DNA of 12,934 nt, from contig DAWR01000170.1 of NCBI GenBank assembly GCA_002506015.1, positions 1,938-14,871 on the forward strand, written 5' to 3'. The translations under genes were made by a program, and so were the position numbers. A model generated the notes under the pieces. It saw only the letters and a program-made list of their open reading frames with translations. It did not search any database and was not told where the DNA came from. The DNA is from Candidatus Methanogasteraceae archaeon UBA261 (GTDB lineage Archaea > Halobacteriota > Methanosarcinia > Methanosarcinales > Methanogasteraceae). Positions 12,318 through 12,934 of the stretch are shown here, piece after piece (position 1 is the first letter of the stretch; each line of letters starts with the position of its first letter).

Positions 12318-12409
12318 AGTTAGTAAGAGAGAAGCGCGGAAGTTTTTCGTGTAAACAAGATATGAAGGTACCACACCATGTCAGAGATAAGAAAACATTA
12401 TTTCCTTGA
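12314..12409 (+). pseudogene. Truncated start of a third gene in the DUF1016 operon
   Basis: An ATG overlaps the DUF1016 stop as ATGA, preceded by a very strong ribosome site (GGGGGTGA, 3 nt from the ATG). The first codons read MKLVREKRG. From about 12349 onward the frame runs out of phase through the galT leader and early galT codons and stops at 12409, so only about 11 codons can be original. I infer that a third gene of this operon began here and was replaced when galT sequence was joined on. It is too short to identify. Confidence 0.4.
12359..12380 (+). repeat. galT leader repeat, copy 3 (upstream of the intact gene)
   Basis: This is the 22-bp leader in front of the galT gene whose visible part is intact, identical to the copies at 8252 and 10290. 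Similarity to copy 1 extends further upstream (TTCGTG-TAAACAA against TTCGTTTTAAACAA). Confidence 0.85.
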
Positions 12410-12934
12410 GAAATGTTGCATCATCGCAGGAGAGCGGTCAAAGAGACCGACCGATTTCGTCAAAGAGCGGAAACCGGAACCAAAACCTGAAACATGCTCG
12501 TTCTGTCCGGGCAATGAGGATCTGACTCCCGTCGCAACGGCTGTGTACAGATACGAGGGTAAAAAACCGGTCATCCAAAAAGATGAAGAGAACAATCGGG
12601 TGAAGGACTGGGAGGTCAGATGCTTCCCGAACCTGTATCCGGCACTTCCCGGACACGAGATCATCGCAGAGACCCCTGATCATGAAAAGCACCCGTCGGA
12701 CTTCACAGATGACGAGATAACGCTTCTCATGCAGGTCTATTCTGACCGAACAACTCATCATCTGAAAAATAACGACACAGAGTACGTCTCCCTCTTCAGG
12801 AACCACGGCAGGGATGCTGGTGCGTCTCTATCGCATCCGCACACTCAGTTGATGCCGATTTCGTTTGTCCCACCTTTGATCATGCAGGAACTGGGTGCGA
12901 TTGAAGAGGCGGACCGGTGTCCGTACTGCGATAT
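12378..12934 (+). CDS. galT: Galactose-1-phosphate uridylyltransferase (GalT), 3' end outside window
   Basis: 185 codons are visible, open to the right edge. GalT (HIT superfamily) transfers a nucleotidyl group between hexose 1-phosphates through a uridylyl-histidine, linking UDP-glucose and UDP-galactose in the Leloir pathway. Some archaeal relatives act on other NDP-sugars, so the substrate is not certain. Seen here are the zinc pair in TCSFCPGNEDLTP (C40, C43), RCFPNLYPALPGHE (81-94), NHGRDAGASLSHPHTQ (142-157) with the catalytic His of the HPH triad at 155, and the CPYC motif at 181-184. All N-terminal catalytic elements are present. AAGGT lies about 8 nt before ATG 12378. Two broken copies of the start of this gene lie upstream at 8271 and 10309, which makes this the only copy likely to work. 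Confidence 0.93.
   Translation, partial: MSEIRKHYFLEKCCIIAGERSKRPTDFVKERKPEPKPETCSFCPGNEDLTPVATAVYRYEGKKPVIQKDEENNRVKDWEVRCFPNLYPALPGHEIIAETPDHEKHPSDFTDDEITLLMQVYSDRTTHHLKNNDTEYVSLFRNHGRDAGASLSHPHTQLMPISFVPPLIMQELGAIEEADRCPYCD

Noticed and set aside
8252..12380. CRISPR array or integron-type array from the repeated 22-bp leader
   Set aside because: There are only three copies at about 2-kb spacing and no short spacers. No integrase, transposase or Cas gene is visible in the window.

Overview
The window looks like chromosomal DNA of a euryarchaeon, most likely a methanogen or methane-oxidising (ANME-type) relative. This rests on the minus-strand DUF134 / Mrp-NBP35 ATPase / NifX-NifB-like set, archaeal-style TATA/BRE elements, GGTGA-type ribosome binding sites and an archaeal small heat-shock protein. 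Lineage is an inference; there is no rRNA or other marker to settle it.

Layout. (1) 1-1570, minus strand: a compact operon DUF134 -> Mrp-type ATPase -> NifX/NifB-like protein that runs off the left edge. (2) 1590-2030: the C-terminal third of a GT4 glycosyltransferase, cut off at the operon promoter. (3) 2182-2640: Hsp20 with a hairpin/T-tract terminator. (4) 2897-4636: a small unknown ORF, an intact GT4 glycosyltransferase (called GT-A here), and a shrunken copy of a second glycosyltransferase (GT-B). (5) 4646-7942: an 1,098-residue glycoside-phosphorylase-like protein (cellobiose phosphorylase type). (6) 7943-8543: an inverted repeat, an orphan gene tail, a broken copy of the galT start and a 72-bp leftover of the GT-A 3' end. 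(7) 8568-9817: near-complete GT-B, whose conserved N-terminus requires a -1 frameshift. (8) 9840-10184: a small HTH-like/coiled-coil protein. (9) 10309-10515: a second galT start fused to unrelated sequence. (10) 10505-12317: two overlapping DUF1016 (YhcG-type) genes, the first without its nuclease domain, the second complete. (11) 12378 to the right edge: a galT gene with an intact visible part.

The enzymes (two GT4 glycogen-synthase-like transferases, a glycoside phosphorylase, GalT) point to storage or structural glucan and nucleotide-sugar metabolism. The main theme is repeated duplication and decay. The GT-A/GT-B pair is present twice with opposite members surviving. GT-A sequence is present three times. 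The start of galT is present three times, at 8271, 10309 and 12378, each with an identical 22-bp leader and about 2.04-2.07 kb apart, so the two intervening blocks (GT-B + small HTH protein; DUF1016 pair) look like cargo set between repeated galT starts. The other standout is that both DUF1016 genes carry a different, in-frame, palindromic direct repeat at the same place in the protein. All alignments were made by eye; no database search was available.
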